From the NCBI GenBank assembly GCA_902597385.1, contig CACJXQ010000002.1, positions 84,413 to 134,875 of the forward strand: 50,463 nt of DNA, in the 5' to 3' direction. Below are positions 18,332 through 27,163 of the stretch, piece by piece. Made by a program: the position numbers and the translations under genes. Every line of letters starts with the position of its first letter. Within the stretch, counting starts at the first letter, position 1. Source of the DNA: an uncultured Pseudomonadota bacterium. GTDB lineage: Bacteria; Pseudomonadota; Gammaproteobacteria; Ga0077536. A model generated the notes under the pieces. The model ran no database searches. It was not told the origin of the DNA and worked only from the letters and a program-made list of their open reading frames with translations.

Positions 18332-20889
18332 GTGTATCTTCTCATTAACGCTGGAGAAAGGACTAAAGCGCTTACCAAAATACAAATTAGACCAATTGAG
18401 AGAAGTAATCCCAAGCTAGCAGTTCCGTCGTGTGGTGAGACAGCTAGACTGCCAAAGCTTGCAGCAGTCGTGAGTGAACTAAAAACAACGGCGCGAGCGG
18501 TACTGGACTTTAGAAATTCGAAATGTGTGCGAGTATATGAAAAGCGGTGGTATATATGTATGGAACTGTCTATTCCTAAACCTAGGAGTAAGGGCAGTGC
18601 GATTATATTTGCGAAATTCACTGGTATATCGAAGAGGGTCAATAAACAGGCAGCAAATAAGCAAGAAAAGCAGACAGGAGAAACAATTAGAAGTGACGCT
18701 GATATTTTTCTACTAACAGCAAAGACCACAAGAAAAATTATGACTATAGCAGTTAGTAAAGCTTGGAGAAAAGCAGAGAGAACTGAACTACTTGCTTCAA
18801 GGTTTATTATGGGGACTCCCGTAATTCCCGATTTCACCTCTGATTTTACCGATTCTACAAATGTTCGTGTATCAGTTTTGTAGTTAGACAACTCTGACGG
18901 GCGAATATCTAAGCGAAAGAGCCCATTGCTACTCCAGAAATTCTTTATTTCGGAGGGTAGGTCTTCCACATTAAAGGGCTCCGCTTCTAGAGCGGAGGAA
19001 AGCAACGTAGTGAGTCTTGGAAAATAAATAAACGTATCTTTCTCGATGTTTTCAATCAAGGTAAGAGATTTTTCCTCTTCCATATTGCTGATCGCAGTTT
19101 TAAGTTGCAAGAGAGTGTTTTTTAGCTGTATTGTCGACTCGTCAAATACAGCTTCATTAATTTGTATTTTATCTATTATAGAATTTACTTTTTCTAAAAC
19201 TTGGTTGGGAGAGGAAGTTTCAATCGGTCCAACTTCTAGGCCTCCACCCAAAATAAAATCAAGTTCTTCTATTAAAGCTAATTTCGTTTCTTGATTTTGG
19301 GGTACTAAGTTTAATATCGAGATGGTCTCTTCGACATTGGGATTGTCTGATAATGAGCGTTGAATTTTTTCTATTTCCTCGATAGATTCGCGGGTGACGG
19401 TTAAGTGGGCTAAAGGGTTTTCGTTATCCATGGATAAGCGTTTCAACGCCTTGACAGATGAAGCGCTTTGATCGTTAAGATTGATTGGGTCATTGTCAAA
19501 ACTAATATTACGCGCTTGTCCCACGGCAAATATAACTAAAACGCCAAAGAGAAATAAAATCTTTTTGTCAAACTTTCCAGAATCAACGAGTTGGAGGAGA
19601 TTCCACTTCTTTTGCCAGCTAGTGCGGGGTTTGGGCAGTAAGAGCAAGATAGCTGGGAGCAATGTTAGGCTTATCACAAGACTTATAAGCATACCGACAC
19701 CCGATATTAATCCAAGTTCTGCTACTCCTTTATAATCTGTTGGTATGAAGGCTAAAAAACCTACAGATGTAGTGAAGGCGCAAAGGGTGATGCTCCGACC
19801 GAGATCTAGCATGGTCAATTCGATGGCTGACTTTTTTACCAAAGTACCACAATGTTCTTGATAGCGTAGGCACAAATGGATAGCGAAGTCGATTGCTAAC
19901 CCAACGTAGAGAACAGCAAATGCTATTGAAATCATGTTCAAAGTACCAATAGCAATAGAGGCGAACCCAGCAGTGCAGGCTAATCCTATAAGGAGACTCG
20001 ATAGACTAGCGATAATTAAATATCCTGATTGTAATCCTAAATACAAAATAATTGTTACAAGGACCGCGGCAGCAAGAGCCACTGTGCTAGCTCCTTTGGT
20101 TACGCTTAGTAACTCATCATGATTCAGTGCGGCACTCCCAGTTACGTAGACGTTAACTGCTTGTGTATTTTTCTTGGCAATCCCTTCTAGTATTTTATTT
20201 AGATGAGAGATTGCGTTTTTTGCAGGCAGTATTTCTTCGAAATCAAGAATAGGCTTGGTTAGAATTATAATTCGCGTAATCTCTTCCGGTTTTTTTTCTA
20301 CTAAATTTTGCCAAGAAAAGGGAAGTGTCTCGCCTTCAAGGTTAGCGCGTATAGTCTTGGCGGTAGAGCTATAGAATTGGTTTAGAAAGACGCTTTCGTC
20401 AGACCTCGTTTCAGGTAAAGATTTATGCAGTATGTCTAAAAATGTTTCATAATTTGGGCTTTCTGCTAGAAGTCCTATAAAAGCCTGAGATTCACTTAAT
20501 TTATCAACCTGCTCTTTCAATTCGTTTTCGTCTAAATACAGAAAATAGTTCTTTCGAAAAAAGTCATTACTTTGAAAATGCGATACGAAGGAAAAATGCT
20601 CTGGAGCATTCTCAATTTCATACACAAGGCCTTCAGCTAGCGTCTGAGCTGATTCTGGGACTTGGCTTTCTATAATGATTGCAAAATTGTCTGACAATTG
20701 GGGGAAGGCAGATTTGAGCTTGTCATATTCAATGCGCCAATCTAGTTTTTCGGAAAGTAAGTCCTGTGTATCGGTATTTATTTTGAGGTTATCTATCGTG
20801 TACAACGCGCTAAACATCCCCAGGGCAACCCAGAAAGCGATTACAGTTAATTTGTATCTCTCCACTGTTCCTGTTATCTGTTTTAACAT
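18328..20889 (-). CDS. hpnN: Hopanoid-associated RND transporter HpnN (MMPL family)
   Basis: The 853-residue protein has the duplicated RND/MMPL layout: an N-terminal TM segment, a large periplasmic loop (about residues 35-240), a six-TM bundle including LYVGLAIDFAIHLCLRYQEH, a second periplasmic domain (about 470-690) and a second TM bundle with LPLLLGLGIDSSIHIYHRF. The paired G-x-D motifs in each bundle are the proton-relay signature. HpnN moves hopanoids towards the outer membrane. It follows hpnG by 21 bp and overlaps the phosphatidyltransferase gene by 4 bp. Confidence 0.92.
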   Translation of the reverse strand: MLKQITGTVERYKLTVIAFWVALGMFSALYTIDNLKINTDTQDLLSEKLDWRIEYDKLKSAFPQLSDNFAIIIESQVPESAQTLAEGLVYEIENAPEHFSFVSHFQSNDFFRKNYFLYLDENELKEQVDKLSESQAFIGLLAESPNYETFLDILHKSLPETRSDESVFLNQFYSSTAKTIRANLEGETLPFSWQNLVEKKPEEITRIIILTKPILDFEEILPAKNAISHLNKILEGIAKKNTQAVNVYVTGSAALNHDELLSVTKGASTVALAAAVLVTIILYLGLQSGYLIIASLSSLLIGLACTAGFASIAIGTLNMISIAFAVLYVGLAIDFAIHLCLRYQEHCGTLVKKSAIELTMLDLGRSITLCAFTTSVGFLAFIPTDYKGVAELGLISGVGMLISLVISLTLLPAILLLLPKPRTSWQKKWNLLQLVDSGKFDKKILFLFGVLVIFAVGQARNISFDNDPINLNDQSASSVKALKRLSMDNENPLAHLTVTRESIEEIEKIQRSLSDNPNVEETISILNLVPQNQETKLALIEELDFILGGGLEVGPIETSSPNQVLEKVNSIIDKIQINEAVFDESTIQLKNTLLQLKTAISNMEEEKSLTLIENIEKDTFIYFPRLTTLLSSALEAEPFNVEDLPSEIKNFWSSNGLFRLDIRPSELSNYKTDTRTFVESVKSEVKSGITGVPIINLEASSSVLSAFLQALLTAIVIIFLVVFAVSRKISASLLIVSPVCFSCLFAACLLTLFDIPVNFANIIALPLLLGLGIDSSIHIYHRFSYTRTHFEFLKSSTARAVVFSSLTTAASFGSLAVSPHDGTASLGLLLSIGLICILVSALVLSPALMRRYT

Positions 20890-20910
20890 CTAGGGTTCAA
20901 CTTTTTAAAA

Positions 20911-21585
20911 TTATGTAGTGAGCAAGCTAGCAGCTTGCTTTAAGGTTCGAATTGCCCTATGAAAGTCCCAACCTAATCTAAAAAGTGGCAGAGCTTGAGA
21001 AGGGTTGAGTATTACGTTTCTAAACACTGCGGGTATGTTTGGTTCCCCATTGTTCTTCAAACTTTGATCCAAAAAACCCGGCAATTTCGCTTCGAATTCA
21101 TCGCATATTGTTCGCACGCAAATATAGGGTATCAATGCTCTCCTCGCGGTTTGGGCAATTATTACAGACTCCATGTCGACAGCTGGTGTTTGGTGTTTTT
21201 CAATGAGCTTTGCTTTTTCTCTCTGATTTAAGACCATTTTTTCAACCGTTAAAATCGCGACCCTTTTTGGTTGAAGTTTTGATAAGGTTGCATTGAGCAA
21301 TTCAGCGAAGTCCGTATGGAATTCAAAAAAGCCCCCCCTCTGGTCTTTAAAGGAGGAAGATATTAATAGATCCCCAGTGTTTAGTTGCCGGGTCATGCTG
21401 CCGCCTACTCCCCATCCCACTAGTAGGTCTGCGCCTTCCTTTATCAGGTTTTCGGCTGCGTATTTTGCCTCCTCGCCTACTCCGCATTTTTGAACAATAT
21501 ATTCATCTCCTGTGCGCAAATTACCTTTGTGTCTTCCAAAAGTTTTATATTCTGCCTCCAGTGGTGTCAAAAAGCCGATTAGCAA
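20911..21585 (-). CDS. hpnG: Adenosylhopane nucleosidase/phosphorylase HpnG
   Basis: The 224-residue member of the nucleoside phosphorylase superfamily begins MLIGFLTPLEAEYKTFGRHK. It has GADLLVGWGVGGSMTRQLNTGDLLI in the phosphate/base region and TPAVDMESVIIAQTARR, which contains the conserved ME of the ribose site. HpnG removes adenine from the adenosylhopane made by HpnH, giving ribosylhopane (or its phosphate). Its presence with hpnH completes the C35 side-chain initiation steps. It sits between squalene synthase and hpnN on the same strand. Confidence 0.88.
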   Translation of the reverse strand: MLIGFLTPLEAEYKTFGRHKGNLRTGDEYIVQKCGVGEEAKYAAENLIKEGADLLVGWGVGGSMTRQLNTGDLLISSSFKDQRGGFFEFHTDFAELLNATLSKLQPKRVAILTVEKMVLNQREKAKLIEKHQTPAVDMESVIIAQTARRALIPYICVRTICDEFEAKLPGFLDQSLKNNGEPNIPAVFRNVILNPSQALPLFRLGWDFHRAIRTLKQAASLLTT

Positions 21586-21626
21586 TTGTTTATCTTCCGA
21601 TTTGTTAAAGCTCGTTATCTTTTAAT

Positions 21627-22688
21627 TCACTTTTTTGAGGATATTGCCGTTACAAGCTTTTTGGCCCTAGGCATTTGTAAGGATAATAAATAGAAAAGTG
21701 CGCGAAGACCAAGATTGGTTTTTGAGAGAAGTGTAGTTGTGGTCATTACAAATTTCACGGTGGAACGGGATATTTTCACGTTTTCACCATCCAGGTAGTG
21801 TGGGTCTTTATGAATTTTTTTCAATGTCAGTACGGCCATAAAAAGAGCCCATAAACAAAAAAGGCGTATCCCTGATTCCCTTTTTGGAATACAGAGGGTG
21901 TAATCTAAAGCGTTCTCCAAGTGAGCAAGAGAAATCCCAATCAAAGTCTCTAAGCACCTTTGAAAGCCAAGGGCTCTTCCGTCCTTGATTTTAGCTAAGG
22001 CGATGTTTTCCTTTTCAAATAAGTCCCGGGGTATCCAACAAGCACCCCGTTCCCTGTCAGTCCATATGTCTTTCAATATATTGGTCATTTGAAGTCCTTG
22101 CCCAAAAGATACTGACAATTTCTCCATTGTTGCTTTTTGTGTAGGTTCCCAGTCTGTTCCGTAATCTAAAAATATTTTTGTTAACATAACCCCAACAATG
22201 CCGGCAACATAATAACAATATAAATCCATGGCGGATTGATTCTCAAGGCCGTTTAAAGTTTCCTTATTTTGGTAAAGGACCATACCCTCGGTCATTGTAT
22301 CAACGCATTCTAGCATCGCCTCCCTTTGTGCGATCGATAAAGAATTGGTAACTCTTAAAACCGTAGAAGTCTCCTTGATTAATGATCGTTCTGCTTGACT
22401 GGTCTTGGGTCCAAGTTTGGTCAATAACTCTACAGAAAACTCTGTTGCGGAGGATCTTTCTCTCAAGATTTGAGCGAACCAATCCGAATAGCGTTTTTTC
22501 TCAGAGAAGGATAGATCGGGATCATCTTCGATGGTGTCGGCGATTCTACAGAGCAAGTAAGCGTTAGAAACAGCTACTACTAAACTGTCAGGCAATTTAG
22601 GGATAGTAAGTGCAAAAGTCCTTGAAACCTCAGTGAGGATCTTATTTTGGAAATCAATATCGCTTTGGCTTACTGAAAGGCGGCTCAT
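21627..22688 (-). CDS. sqs: Squalene synthase, eukaryote-like single-enzyme type
   Basis: The 353-residue trans-isoprenyl diphosphate synthase shows both aspartate-rich motifs: D51TIEDD (first) and DIWTDRERGACWIP (second). It also has YCYYVAGIVGVMLTKIF, very close to the YCHYVAGLVG block of farnesyl-diphosphate farnesyltransferases. This resembles the single-enzyme squalene synthase of eukaryotes and some methylotrophic gammaproteobacteria rather than the bacterial HpnC/HpnD/HpnE three-enzyme route. It would make squalene from two farnesyl diphosphates. A C-terminal membrane anchor is not obvious. No hpnC, hpnD, hpnE or squalene-hopene cyclase is in the window. Confidence 0.88.
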   Translation of the reverse strand: MSRLSVSQSDIDFQNKILTEVSRTFALTIPKLPDSLVVAVSNAYLLCRIADTIEDDPDLSFSEKKRYSDWFAQILRERSSATEFSVELLTKLGPKTSQAERSLIKETSTVLRVTNSLSIAQREAMLECVDTMTEGMVLYQNKETLNGLENQSAMDLYCYYVAGIVGVMLTKIFLDYGTDWEPTQKATMEKLSVSFGQGLQMTNILKDIWTDRERGACWIPRDLFEKENIALAKIKDGRALGFQRCLETLIGISLAHLENALDYTLCIPKRESGIRLFCLWALFMAVLTLKKIHKDPHYLDGENVKISRSTVKFVMTTTTLLSKTNLGLRALFYLLSLQMPRAKKLVTAISSKK

Positions 22689-22705
22689 CTTAGTTCGTTC
22701 AATGC

Positions 22706-22711
22706 TATAAT
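22706..22711 (+). promoter_or_regulatory. Consensus -10 element upstream of tupB
   Basis: A perfect TATAAT lies in the 83-bp gap between divergent sqs and tupB, pointing towards tupB. No good -35 hexamer is found 16-18 bp upstream, so activity or the need for an activator is uncertain. Confidence 0.3.
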
Positions 22712-22771
22712 TTTGGGGAATGTTAATGCGACGATTAATCTCAAATAACGAGCGCGTCTGGTGAATTGATT

Positions 22772-23482
22772 ATGGACAGTTTTAAAGAATCTTTTATCAT
22801 AGCTTTTAACCTAATTCTAATGGGTGACTCGCAACTTCTCGAAATAGTTGCTCTATCAATGAAGGTCAGTCTTATAGCTACCCTTTGTGCTTCAATCATC
22901 GGTATCTTGCTCGGCGTTGCTCTTTCGATTTTGCGTTTCTACGGGCGCACGCCCCTAATAATATTGATTAATGGCCTCATGGGATTGCCTCCGGTTGTTG
23001 TCGGTCTCCTCCTTTACATGCTCTTATCAAAAAATGGCCCGTTAAACTTTTTGAATATACTTTACAGTCCGTCTGCGATGATTCTTGCCCAGTTCGTCAT
23101 AATTCTACCCGTAGTTGCCTCCTTATCACAAGAGATTCTCAGTGGGTATTTTGAAGAATACAAGGATCAGCTCAGAGTCTTGGGGAGAAAGAATCAAAGC
23201 ATTGCAATAACTTTAATTTGGGAGGGTAGGTTCAGACTTTTTACCGCCGTCGTTGCTGGCTTGGGTAGGGCAGTGGGAGAGGTTGGAGCAGTAATGATTG
23301 TCGGAGGAAATATTAATCATGTGACCAGAGTAATGACTACTTCGATTGCTCTGGAAACCTCGAGAGGCGATCTTAATTTAGCGCTTGCGCTTGGTATAAT
23401 ATTGGTGTCAGTTTCAATAATTATTAATGGAGCGTTGTTTTATCTAAGACGTTTGTCAGAGGTGTTAGACGGAGACGCTTGA
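22772..23482 (+). CDS. tupB: Tungstate-type ABC transporter permease TupB
   Basis: The product is about 236 residues from the ATG at 22772 (a TTG two codons earlier is possible). It has five to six TM segments and the inner-membrane permease loop with the EAA-like block YFEEYKDQLRVLGRKNQSIA, followed by GLGRAVGEVGAVMIVGGNI. That last feature is typical of tungstate (TupB) permeases and their molybdate/sulfate relatives. It lies first in tupB-tupC-tupA. Tungstate import would supply tungsto- or molybdo-enzymes such as formate dehydrogenase, consistent with the formaldehyde-to-formate genes 4 kb downstream. That link is inference. Confidence 0.87.
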   Translation: MDSFKESFIIAFNLILMGDSQLLEIVALSMKVSLIATLCASIIGILLGVALSILRFYGRTPLIILINGLMGLPPVVVGLLLYMLLSKNGPLNFLNILYSPSAMILAQFVIILPVVASLSQEILSGYFEEYKDQLRVLGRKNQSIAITLIWEGRFRLFTAVVAGLGRAVGEVGAVMIVGGNINHVTRVMTTSIALETSRGDLNLALALGIILVSVSIIINGALFYLRRLSEVLDGDA

Positions 23483-24243
23483 TTGAAAACGAATACTTCA
23501 AGGAAAAACTGAAGAGAGTAGATATGGTTTTACCAATTAGAGCTAAAGGTATTAAGCTAACTCGTAATAGAGTTAAAATCCTGGATAAACTATCGGTGGA
23601 GATTAGCAGTCGAGAAGGAATTACGGTTGTGTTAGGTTTTAATGGTGCTGGAAAGTCAGCTTTGTTGAGGGTACTGACCGGTCTGATTCAGCCTGACTTT
23701 GGGGAGTTAACTTACGGAGGATTCTCCCTTCAAAGTGAGCAAATTAAAAATTCTCAGACATTAGTGCTTCAAAAACCTGTAATGTTGCGACGTAGTGTCG
23801 GTGAAAATGTTAGATATGGTTTCATTCCGGTACAGGATCGCTCAGCTTTAAATTTGCGTTTTGAAGAGCTAATAAGCCAATGCCAAATTTCAGATCTCGT
23901 TGACCGACCGGCGAGAAGTGTTTCAATTGGAGAGCAGCAGAGGGTTTCTCTCGCCAGGGCGCTTGCACTTGATCCTAGAGTTATTTATCTTGATGAACCG
24001 ACTTCCAGTCTCGATCCGGTTTCAGTTCAAGTTGTAGAAGATGTTGTTAAGAAGGAGAGCAATCTAGGTCGAAAAATTATTTGGGTCACGCACAGCGTTG
24101 AACAGGCGCAGCGCCTGGCTTCGGAGGTAATCTTCATCCATGCTGGTCGCGTGGTTGAACACCAAAGGGCCTGTGACTTTTTTCGAAAACCTAAAACAAA
24201 AATCGCTCAAACCTTCCTAGAGGGTGCTGTCAACTACGGATAA
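23479..24243 (+). CDS. tupC: Tungstate ABC transporter ATP-binding protein TupC
   Basis: The ABC ATPase has Walker A GFNGAGKSALL, Q-loop LVLQKPVMLRRSVGENV, signature SIGEQQRVSLARALAL, Walker B VIYLDEPTSSLDP and the switch His in VTHSVEQAQ. It is up to 254 residues long. The TTG at 23479 overlaps the tupB stop. An ATG at 23524 with GAGAG just upstream is an equally plausible start and gives 239 residues. The gene energises import through TupB. Specificity is assigned from the downstream binding protein. Confidence 0.9.
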   Translation: MIENEYFKEKLKRVDMVLPIRAKGIKLTRNRVKILDKLSVEISSREGITVVLGFNGAGKSALLRVLTGLIQPDFGELTYGGFSLQSEQIKNSQTLVLQKPVMLRRSVGENVRYGFIPVQDRSALNLRFEELISQCQISDLVDRPARSVSIGEQQRVSLARALALDPRVIYLDEPTSSLDPVSVQVVEDVVKKESNLGRKIIWVTHSVEQAQRLASEVIFIHAGRVVEHQRACDFFRKPKTKIAQTFLEGAVNYG

Positions 24244-24260
24244 AAGAAGGAGCTCTTATA

Positions 24261-25082
24261 TTGGTAAAATATGCCTTAATGATTCTCTCAATCATCCCAT
24301 TCGGCGTGATGAGTGATTCAAATCAATTCATTACTCTGCAATCTACTACATCAACTGAAAATTCGGGCCTTTATGATTTTCTGTTGCCGGCATTTACTGC
24401 AGAGTCTGGGATCAAAGTACGAGTGGTGGCGGTTGGAACCGGCCAAGCATTACGGAATGCTCGCAACGGCGATGGTGATATTTTGATTACCCATGCCAGG
24501 GAAGCCGAAGAGCAGTTCGTGAGGTCTGGCTTTGGTCTAAACCGTCGTGATTTAATGTTCAATGATTTCGTGATTGTCGGGCCACCAGAGGCGCTAGGCG
24601 ACAAATCGAAAAATCGGAATCCAGTAGACTTTTTTAAGAACATCGCAGAAAAAAAAAGCATCTTTGTTTCAAGGGGTGATGATAGCGGCACGCATAAAAA
24701 AGAGCTTGAACTTTGGACTAGAGCTGACGTGGATGTTGTAGCATCGAGTGGTCTTTGGTACCGGGAGACTGGTACGGGGATGGGCGCTACACTGAACATA
24801 GCGATCGGGATGGGTGCTTTTACATTAACAGATAGGGGTACTTGGATTTCTTTCAAGAACAAGTCAGATTTTCAAATCGTTGTAGAAGGAGCGGATATAT
24901 TGCATAACCAATATGGGGTAGTAGTTGCTACTCCTAAAAATCAGGAACCTTCAAAGAAGCAAAATGCTATTATATTTTGTAATTGGTTACTAAGTGAGGC
25001 GGGTAGGGCGCAAATAAATTCGTTTGCCATAAACGGCGAACAACTTTTCTATGCGAATGGTGATGGGTCTGCTTGCGAGTAA
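24261..25082 (+). CDS. tupA: Tungstate-binding periplasmic protein TupA
   Basis: The 273-residue protein has a short signal segment (KYALMILSIIPFGVMSDS) followed by LQSTTSTENSGLYDFLLPAF, the oxyanion-binding TTSTxxSGL motif of TupA. GTGQALRNARNGDGDILITHA and FVSRGDDSGTHKKEL complete the ligand site. It presents tungstate (or molybdate) to TupBC. The start is a TTG at 24261, supported by AAGGAG at 24247-24252 with 8-base spacing. Confidence 0.92.
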   Translation: MVKYALMILSIIPFGVMSDSNQFITLQSTTSTENSGLYDFLLPAFTAESGIKVRVVAVGTGQALRNARNGDGDILITHAREAEEQFVRSGFGLNRRDLMFNDFVIVGPPEALGDKSKNRNPVDFFKNIAEKKSIFVSRGDDSGTHKKELELWTRADVDVVASSGLWYRETGTGMGATLNIAIGMGAFTLTDRGTWISFKNKSDFQIVVEGADILHNQYGVVVATPKNQEPSKKQNAIIFCNWLLSEAGRAQINSFAINGEQLFYANGDGSACE

Positions 25083-25094
25083 AGGGGTATAGTC

Positions 25095-25562
25095 ATGTAC
25101 AACTTGAGGGTTATTGATAAAGTTGGGATGCCTCATGTGATGTTGTTTATTACCGAAAAATTGGCTGAATTCGATACCAAGAGTGTTGAATGGATAAAAT
25201 TGCTCCCTTTGAAAAAAAATACTTTACTACACGGAGAATGCAAGTTCCCCTACAAAGGGGCGACTAAAAACAGTAAGCTGGACTCTGGCTATAGGATTAG
25301 GGCAAGCGTAAATGTGATGATGTGTCCTCCGTTTTCGTTTGCTCATTGGGGGAGAGAGTATTTCGATACGGCAAATATTGTATGGAAATCGGTAGAAAAA
25401 AAATTTTACTTTGAAGATCTAGAAGAGTGTGCTGTGCACACTCTGGCCCACGAATGTTTTCATTTTTTGAGTGATTCAGGTCAAGTAAAGGAAAAAAACT
25501 ACGAAGCAAATGCAAATTGGTGGGGAGACCTTTGGTTGACCGAATTTAAAAACAACCGTTGA
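25095..25562 (+). CDS. Small protein with an HExxH zinc-metallopeptidase-like motif
   Basis: I do not recognise this 155-residue protein as a named family. Residues 116-126 read TLAHECFHFLS, so His119-Glu120-x-x-His123 matches the catalytic zinc motif of gluzincin/SprT-like peptidases. Glu137 (in NYEANANWW) is suitably placed for a third ligand. There is no signal peptide and no TM segment. It starts 12 bp after tupA with a GGGG-rich Shine-Dalgarno-like stretch and is followed 33 bp later by the symporter gene, suggesting co-transcription. It may be a peptidase-like fold without proven activity. Confidence 0.7.
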   Translation: MYNLRVIDKVGMPHVMLFITEKLAEFDTKSVEWIKLLPLKKNTLLHGECKFPYKGATKNSKLDSGYRIRASVNVMMCPPFSFAHWGREYFDTANIVWKSVEKKFYFEDLEECAVHTLAHECFHFLSDSGQVKEKNYEANANWWGDLWLTEFKNNR

Positions 25563-25595
25563 GGTTAGGCTTGATAATCGAGGGGGTGAATTTTT

Positions 25596-27152
25596 TTGGG
25601 TGACGAGTTGCGAATCTGGGGGTGGTTCTTTCTTGCGTTGTATATCAGCATGATGATAGTCCTTGGTACTATTGGGATGCGACGTGTTTCAAATAGCGAT
25701 GATTTTGCGACTGCTCGCCGGAGTTACGGGCCGATTTTCTTGGCGTTTGCCCTTACTGCCACCGCTGCAAGTGGAGGGACTTTCATAGGAATCCCAGCTT
25801 TAGCCTATAAAACCGGTTTTCCTGCGCTTTGGTACGCGTTTTCATATCCTATCGGTGTATATGTGGGAGTTCTGTTATGCATGAAAGCAGTGAGACGAGC
25901 TGGAGATGCGTTCGGCAACCGCTCCATACCAGAGTACCTTGGGGATAGATACGAGTCCGAGGTCTTAAGAATCCTTGTTTCTCTTCTTTCCATACTTCTG
26001 CTTTTTTACCTGGCGGGTCAACTACTTTCTGGAGCAGTAGTTTTTAACAAAATGATGGGGGTTAGTATTTTTCAAGCTTTGGCAATTGCCGGCATTATTA
26101 TTATGTTTTATATCGGGATTGGGGGAGCGCACTCCGATATACTGACCGACGGTTTTCAAGGAGCGTTGATGTTGGTTTTGGCCGTAGCGGTAGCCTTGAT
26201 GTTTTGGATAGGATTCGATGTTCCTGGTGGGTTTAGCGGAATGGTAGGGAATTTATCAGCCCAAGATACAGGCCTAGTTAAACCTTTAAGTGCGACGCAT
26301 CCAGTGCTTGATTCAAAGTGGGATGTTTTCGCTATCTTCCTGGCGCACATCCCGCTCGGACTTTTACCACATGTTGGGAATAAGCTTTGGGCTCTAAAAA
26401 ACGATAAAGATCAAACGACTTTTATACTCCTCTCTTTTTTGTTCGGAATGGTATTACCCTGTATTGCGTTCGGAGGAATACTTGCGAGAGCATTGTTAGG
26501 AGATGCTTTGCTGGCAGAAGGGTCGAGTGCGAATTACGCTATACCTGAGCTATTTATTTATACTATGCCAGCTTGGCTAGCAGCGCTAGTAGGCGCCGGA
26601 GTGCTTGCGGCGATAATGTCGACGGCTGATGGTTTGCTTGTTTCCACATCCCAGATTTTTGCTAATGATATCTATCGGAGAAGTATTGCTCCCAGACTAG
26701 GTTTTGACGCCCGTAGTAAAAACGTTGATGAAGTGGCTTTGCTTATCAGTCGCTTGAGTACAATATTAATTGTTGTGGTAAGTATTTACTTGGCTTGGGT
26801 GGCTCAGGAATCAAACGTTGCTTTATTTATGGCCGCGGGGATTGGGGGTATGCTAGCGGCAATAAGCGGTCCTCTATTCGTGGGTATTTTCTGGAAAGGC
26901 ACTACAAGGTTAGGAGCAATAGCTGGCTTGTTTATGGGTGGAATTTCCTTTCTGTTTTTTAAATTGACGGTTATAGAGATGATCTTTGGAGTGGGTGAGG
27001 GCGGTATTATCGTTTTATGGCTAGTGGCTCAGGCAGTAAATCCCTTTGCATGTATCGCTCTGGGAATTATTCTATCTATAACCACTGTTTTTTTTGTATC
27101 TAGTTTTACCGAACCTCCGTCGGAGCGACACTTGAGGAATTTTTTCAAGTAG
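25596..27152 (+). CDS. Sodium:solute symporter (SSS family)
   Basis: The 518-residue protein has about 13 TM segments. The SSS pattern is seen in TATAASGGTFIGIPALAYKTG, GFPALWYAFSYPIG, RSIPEYLGDRYES (sodium-symporter loop), GGAHSDILTDGFQGALM and AAIMSTADGLLVSTSQIFANDIYR near TM 8-9. It probably imports an organic solute with sodium. Substrate cannot be read from sequence. The TTG at 25596 is chosen with GAGGGGG ten bases upstream. It is convergent with fghA with only 11 bp between stop codons. Confidence 0.9.
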   Translation: MGDELRIWGWFFLALYISMMIVLGTIGMRRVSNSDDFATARRSYGPIFLAFALTATAASGGTFIGIPALAYKTGFPALWYAFSYPIGVYVGVLLCMKAVRRAGDAFGNRSIPEYLGDRYESEVLRILVSLLSILLLFYLAGQLLSGAVVFNKMMGVSIFQALAIAGIIIMFYIGIGGAHSDILTDGFQGALMLVLAVAVALMFWIGFDVPGGFSGMVGNLSAQDTGLVKPLSATHPVLDSKWDVFAIFLAHIPLGLLPHVGNKLWALKNDKDQTTFILLSFLFGMVLPCIAFGGILARALLGDALLAEGSSANYAIPELFIYTMPAWLAALVGAGVLAAIMSTADGLLVSTSQIFANDIYRRSIAPRLGFDARSKNVDEVALLISRLSTILIVVVSIYLAWVAQESNVALFMAAGIGGMLAAISGPLFVGIFWKGTTRLGAIAGLFMGGISFLFFKLTVIEMIFGVGEGGIIVLWLVAQAVNPFACIALGIILSITTVFFVSSFTEPPSERHLRNFFK

Positions 27153-27163
27153 TAAAAACTAAT

